Shown: piece by piece, positions 7,304 through 9,685 of the stretch | How the letters are laid out: each line of letters starts with the position of its first letter | Position numbering within the stretch: the stretch's first letter is position 1 | Source: an uncultured Clostridia bacterium | GTDB taxonomy: Bacteria; Bacillota; Clostridia; TANB77; CAG-508 | Length of the DNA stretch: 9,685 nucleotides | Assembly: GCA_904419095.1 (NCBI GenBank) | Contig: CAJFQT010000049.1 | Span: 1-9,685, forward strand | Direction: 5' to 3' | Made by a program: the position numbers and the translations under genes | The notes under the pieces: generated by a model | The model's database searches: none | What the model was told of the DNA's origin: nothing | What the model saw: only the letters and a program-made list of their open reading frames with translations

Positions 7304-7329
7304 GTAAGTTTGAATAAGTGCAAACTTAC
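7304..7329 (+). terminator. Hairpin after the transglycosylase gene, weak terminator candidate
   Basis: GTAAGTTTG (7304-7312) and CAAACTTAC (7321-7329) form a perfect 9-bp stem with an 8-base loop, 15 bases past the stop. No T run follows, so this is a weak terminator or an mRNA 3'-end stabiliser. Confidence 0.4.
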
Positions 7330-7378
7330 AAAGGTATGTAAATAAAATATTTATTGAAAATCAAGCTAAAACTAAATT

Positions 7379-7407
7379 TTGACTAATTGACCAAAAAATG
7401 ATATACT
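7379..7407 (+). promoter_or_regulatory. Sigma-A-type promoter of the TPR protein gene
   Basis: TTGACT (7379-7384) and TATACT (7402-7407) are separated by the ideal 17 bases. Transcription would start near 7414, about 37 bases before the ATG at 7451. Each hexamer differs from consensus at one base. Confidence 0.65.
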
Positions 7408-7438
7408 AAAAAAGATTTGATTTAAATAAAGTCTAAAA

Positions 7439-7514
7439 AGGAGAATAAAAATGCGGAGAACAATTAGTTTTTGCTGTAATTGCATTTGGCTTATTCATTT
7501 ATATTTTTTATGAA
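7439..7514 (+). other. Displaced start region of the TPR gene (probable one-base frameshift)
   Basis: AGGAG at 7439-7443 and an ATG at 7451 make an ideal start, but in that frame translation stops at the TGA at 7511-7513 after 20 codons. In the TPR gene's own frame the same bases encode GEQLVFAVIAFGLFIYIFYE, a convincing membrane helix running straight into the TPR protein, yet that frame has no ATG, GTG or TTG before 7515. Removing one base right after the ATG (ATGCGGA to ATGGGA) joins the two into a 409-residue protein. A sequencing or assembly error, or a recent mutation, is the simplest reading. Confidence 0.6.
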
Positions 7515-8681
7515 ATGATTAGGAAAAATGATACAAGCTATGTAGTAATACTTATACTTCAAGCAATAGGAATAGCATGTAATTTCATGGAAGTACTTTT
7601 AACCATAAAAGCAAACATATTCACAATGATTATAAAATATCTATTTTCAATAATAATTCCAATAATAGTAATAATTTTAACTAAAAAAAATATTCCATTA
7701 ATGGAAGTAGAAAATGTAGTATTAGCAAAATTTTGGCTACTTTTTGGAAACCGAAAAATAGCTAAACAATGTTTAATTAATTTAGTAACAAAATATCCAG
7801 AAAATTATCAAGGACATAAAATTCTAGCAGAAATTTATGAAAGCGAAGGTGGTATGAGAAAAGCAATAGACGAATATGTACAAGCAATAGATAGTAACAA
7901 AAAAGATTATGACTCATATTACAAAGTAGCAGAATTATTGAATCAATTAGATAAAAAAGATGAAGCAGCAGAAATGTTATTCAATTTATTGCAAAAAAAA
8001 CCAGAATATTATAATGCTACAATATTATTAGGAGAAATATTAATAGACAAAGAACTATATAAAGAAGCTGCAAATATTTATCAAGATGCCTTAAAACATA
8101 ATCCTGAAAGTTATGACTTAAATTATAATTTAGGAATTGTTTATACAATGTTAAACGATTTTCAAAATGCAAAAATATGTTATGAAAAAGCAGCACAAAT
8201 TAATAGTTTATCATATATGTCAAAATATTCACTAGCAGAAATTGCTTTAATCTATAAAGATATAGAAGAAGCAGAAAAATATTTTATGGAATGCTTGCAA
8301 GATGAAGAGCTATCAGCAGACGGATATTATGAACTAGGAAAAATTGAACTAATTAAAGGAAATAAAGACACTGCAATAAAATATATTAATACTGCAATAG
8401 ATACAAACTCAAAAAAAATAGTTCCAAAAGTAAAAAAAGATCCAATATTTATACCAATTATAGCAAAAATATCAATACCTTTTAATTTAGAGGAAAATGA
8501 ATCGACTAAAAAATTAGAAGAAAAAGAAATAAAAGCAAAAGAACATTTAGAAGAAATGTTTGAAATAACAAGACATTTAAGCTATAACGATATAGAACTT
8601 TTGAATTATAATAAAAATAAAGAAAAAGAAGAATTAAAGGAACAAGATAAAAATATAAATGAAGGAAGACAACTTGAATAA
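7515..8681 (+). CDS. Membrane-anchored tetratricopeptide-repeat protein
   Basis: From the ATG at 7515 the product has 388 residues. This ATG has no ribosome binding site; the natural start is probably at 7451 across a one-base frameshift, adding a further N-terminal helix. Two hydrophobic segments follow (about 9-31 and 37-57). Residues about 64-300 then hold roughly seven 34-residue TPR units, for example AAEMLFNLLQKKPEYYNATI, AANIYQDALKHNPESYDLNY and AKICYEKAAQINSLSYMSKY. The last about 65 residues are Lys/Glu-rich and probably coiled coil or disordered. TPR arrays bind partner proteins, so this is likely a membrane-tethered scaffold with its repeats in the cytosol. No enzymatic motif is seen and the partner is unknown. 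The gene has its own promoter upstream and a strong terminator downstream, so it appears monocistronic. Confidence 0.85.
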   Translation: MIRKNDTSYVVILILQAIGIACNFMEVLLTIKANIFTMIIKYLFSIIIPIIVIILTKKNIPLMEVENVVLAKFWLLFGNRKIAKQCLINLVTKYPENYQGHKILAEIYESEGGMRKAIDEYVQAIDSNKKDYDSYYKVAELLNQLDKKDEAAEMLFNLLQKKPEYYNATILLGEILIDKELYKEAANIYQDALKHNPESYDLNYNLGIVYTMLNDFQNAKICYEKAAQINSLSYMSKYSLAEIALIYKDIEEAEKYFMECLQDEELSADGYYELGKIELIKGNKDTAIKYINTAIDTNSKKIVPKVKKDPIFIPIIAKISIPFNLEENESTKKLEEKEIKAKEHLEEMFEITRHLSYNDIELLNYNKNKEKEELKEQDKNINEGRQLE

Positions 8682-8716
8682 TTATAAATATATATTATAA
8701 GTAAAATTTATAACCG

Positions 8717-8754
8717 AAAAGTGTAAAGAAGTAAAAAATTCTTTACATTTTTTT
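8717..8754 (+). terminator. Intrinsic terminator of the TPR gene
   Basis: TGTAAAGAA (8722-8730) pairs perfectly with TTCTTTACA (8739-8747) around an 8-base loop, followed by seven T residues (8748-8754). A preceding A run (8717-8720) can extend the stem with the T run. This is a standard Rho-independent terminator, 40 bases past the TPR stop. Confidence 0.85.
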
Positions 8755-8898
8755 ATTGTATAGGAAAATCGGCTTTTATCTTGCCTATATGTAGATTTTT
8801 CCGTATACAACAAGAAAATTTAGCAATGAAAAGACTTACATGAGCTATACTAATGTAGCTTTGCAACTTTTCTTATTGTAATATTTTCCATATAATAA
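8753..8898 (+). other. Foldable intergenic element with terminal inverted repeats and alternative hairpins before dpaA
   Basis: The ends 8753-8769 and 8883-8898 are near-perfect inverted copies sharing GGAAAAT/ATTTTCC. Inside, 8756-8770 can instead pair with 8794-8810 (15 bp with two single-base bulges). A second stem joins 8807-8824 to 8863-8879 (15 pairs with two mismatches and one bulge) and encloses AGCTA/TAGCT. The left end can therefore choose between two partners, and bases 8807-8810 are shared by both internal stems. It could be a regulatory leader RNA of dpaA or a small non-autonomous inverted-repeat insertion (MITE-like). No target duplication or known riboswitch consensus is seen, and AT-richness inflates chance pairing. 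Confidence 0.4.
8889..8897 (+). promoter_or_regulatory. Candidate -10 element for dpaA (sigma-K/E-like or sigma-A)
   Basis: CATATAATA matches the mother-cell sigma-K -10 pattern CATANNNTA exactly, and also contains a perfect sigma-A TATAAT at 8891-8896. The sigma-K -35 dinucleotide AC is not at the usual 16-17 bases upstream (the nearest is 21 bases away), and no good sigma-A -35 is present. In Bacillus, dpaA is transcribed in the mother cell by sigma-K, which makes the first reading attractive but unproven. Confidence 0.25.
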
Positions 8899-8938
8899 AT
8901 AACGATAATAAACATATACATATAAAAAGGAGGTACAT

Positions 8939-9685
8939 ATGGAAAATATATATGGTATTTTAGGAGGAGACAATAGAAATATTAAATTATCCAGATTACT
9001 TGCAAAAGAAAAAAATATAGTATATACTTATGGCTTAGAGAAGGCAGAAGAAATAAAGAATATTAAAAATATTAATATTTGTACGAACTTAAAAGAAATG
9101 ATAGAAAAAACAAACAATATCATCAGTGCAATTCCATTTTCAAAAGATGGAAAAAATATTAATATGCCTTATAGCAAAGAAAAAATAGCGATTCAAGATT
9201 GCATAAAACTAATGAAAAATAAATTATTAATAGCAGGACAAATATCAGAAGAAACAAAAGATATAGCTCAAAAAAATAATTGCAAAATAATTGATATAAT
9301 GAAAAAAGAAGAAATAGTTATATTAAATACGATTGCAACAGCAGAAGGAACGATTCAAATTTTAATGGAAAACACAGAAACAATACTTCAAGGATTAAAT
9401 GTGTTAATTTTAGGATTTGGAAGAGTTTCAAAAACTTTAGCTCAAAAGTTAAAACTATTGCAAATGAATGTAACTTGTGCTGCAAGAAAAGAAAGTGATA
9501 TAGCTTGGATTGAAACATATGGTTACAATTTTATTAATATAAATAATATTAATGGAAAATATTCTGAATATGATGTAATAATAAATACAGTACCATCAAA
9601 AATTATTACAGAAAAAGAAATGGTATATATAAATCAGAAAACATTAATAATAGATTTAGCATCATATCCAGGAGGAATAGATTTT
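8939..9685 (+). CDS. dpaA: Dipicolinate synthase subunit A (3' partial)
   Basis: The frame is open from ATG 8939 to the window end, giving 249 residues; the family is about 290-300 long, so some 45 residues are missing at the edge. AAGGAGG at 8927-8933 sets the start. The N-terminal domain has IPFSKDG (65-71) and NMPYS (75-79), followed by NTIATAEG (130-137). The NAD(P)-binding Rossmann domain has LILGFGRVSK (156-165), with Ser where the usual GxGxxG has its third Gly, then VTCAARKESDIA, INTVPS and DLASYPGGIDF (239-249). This pattern is specific to DpaA/SpoVFA. With subunit B (expected just downstream) it makes dipicolinic acid from the lysine-pathway dihydrodipicolinate intermediate in the mother cell; dipicolinate is then loaded into the spore core with calcium. 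It indicates a spore-forming organism. It is the only clear sporulation gene in the window. Confidence 0.92.
   Translation, partial: MENIYGILGGDNRNIKLSRLLAKEKNIVYTYGLEKAEEIKNIKNINICTNLKEMIEKTNNIISAIPFSKDGKNINMPYSKEKIAIQDCIKLMKNKLLIAGQISEETKDIAQKNNCKIIDIMKKEEIVILNTIATAEGTIQILMENTETILQGLNVLILGFGRVSKTLAQKLKLLQMNVTCAARKESDIAWIETYGYNFININNINGKYSEYDVIINTVPSKIITEKEMVYINQKTLIIDLASYPGGIDF

Noticed and set aside
7387..7407. A second -35 (TTGACC at 7387-7392) for the TPR promoter
   Set aside because: It is only nine bases from the -10, too close. TTGACT at 7379-7384 has the correct 17-base spacing.
8827..8844. A five-codon leader peptide (MKRLT) before dpaA
   Set aside because: It has no ribosome binding site, no run of regulatory codons and no attenuator directly linked to it.

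Overview
The window is very AT-rich, with codon use dominated by AAA, GAA, ATA, TTA and AGA, AGGAGG-type ribosome binding sites and frequent TTG starts. Together with a gene for dipicolinate synthase subunit A (an endospore function), this points to a spore-forming member of the Clostridia, probably an uncultured gut-type lineage. I cannot name the species. All genes found lie on the + strand. Apart from one tandem repeat array, I see no transposase, phage gene, tRNA, rRNA or CRISPR.

Layout. (1) 1-2403: the 3' part of a FAD-dependent amine-oxidase/UDP-galactopyranose-mutase-like oxidoreductase, overlapped by 32 bp by a multi-spanning GT-C (GT39/ArnT-like) membrane glycosyltransferase. This looks like the end of a surface-glycan operon. 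(2) 2521-3104: a YfcE/MJ0936-type metallophosphodiesterase. Its Shine-Dalgarno sequence is separated from the ATG by a perfect 9-bp hairpin. (3) 3133-3507: a self-contained unit with a sigma-A promoter, a leader hairpin, an unrecognised 63-residue protein and an 18-bp terminator-like stem. (4) 3592-6309: polA, DNA polymerase I, with its 3'-5' exonuclease site visibly lost. (5) 6310-6686: ten 34-bp tandem repeats plus a partial copy, bounded by 19-bp inverted repeats and much richer in GC than the flanks. (6) 6702-7289: a membrane-anchored lytic transglycosylase of the Slt type. (7) 7379-8754: a sigma-A promoter, a membrane-anchored TPR protein whose 5' end looks frameshifted by one base, and a strong intrinsic terminator. 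(8) 8753-8898: an intergenic element of about 146 bp with terminal inverted repeats and mutually exclusive hairpins. (9) 8939-9685: dpaA (spoVFA), cut by the window end.

How the genes relate: the window is a mix of housekeeping (DNA repair and replication), envelope (glycan transfer, peptidoglycan cleavage, a TPR scaffold) and sporulation functions, each mostly with its own signals. I see no dedicated multi-gene defence or biosynthetic system. The most unusual content is non-coding: the 34-bp array where many Clostridia (from memory) carry coaE between polA and slt, the foldable element before dpaA, and the hairpin between Shine-Dalgarno and start of the phosphodiesterase gene. The unexplained 63-residue protein is the best candidate for an undescribed gene product.
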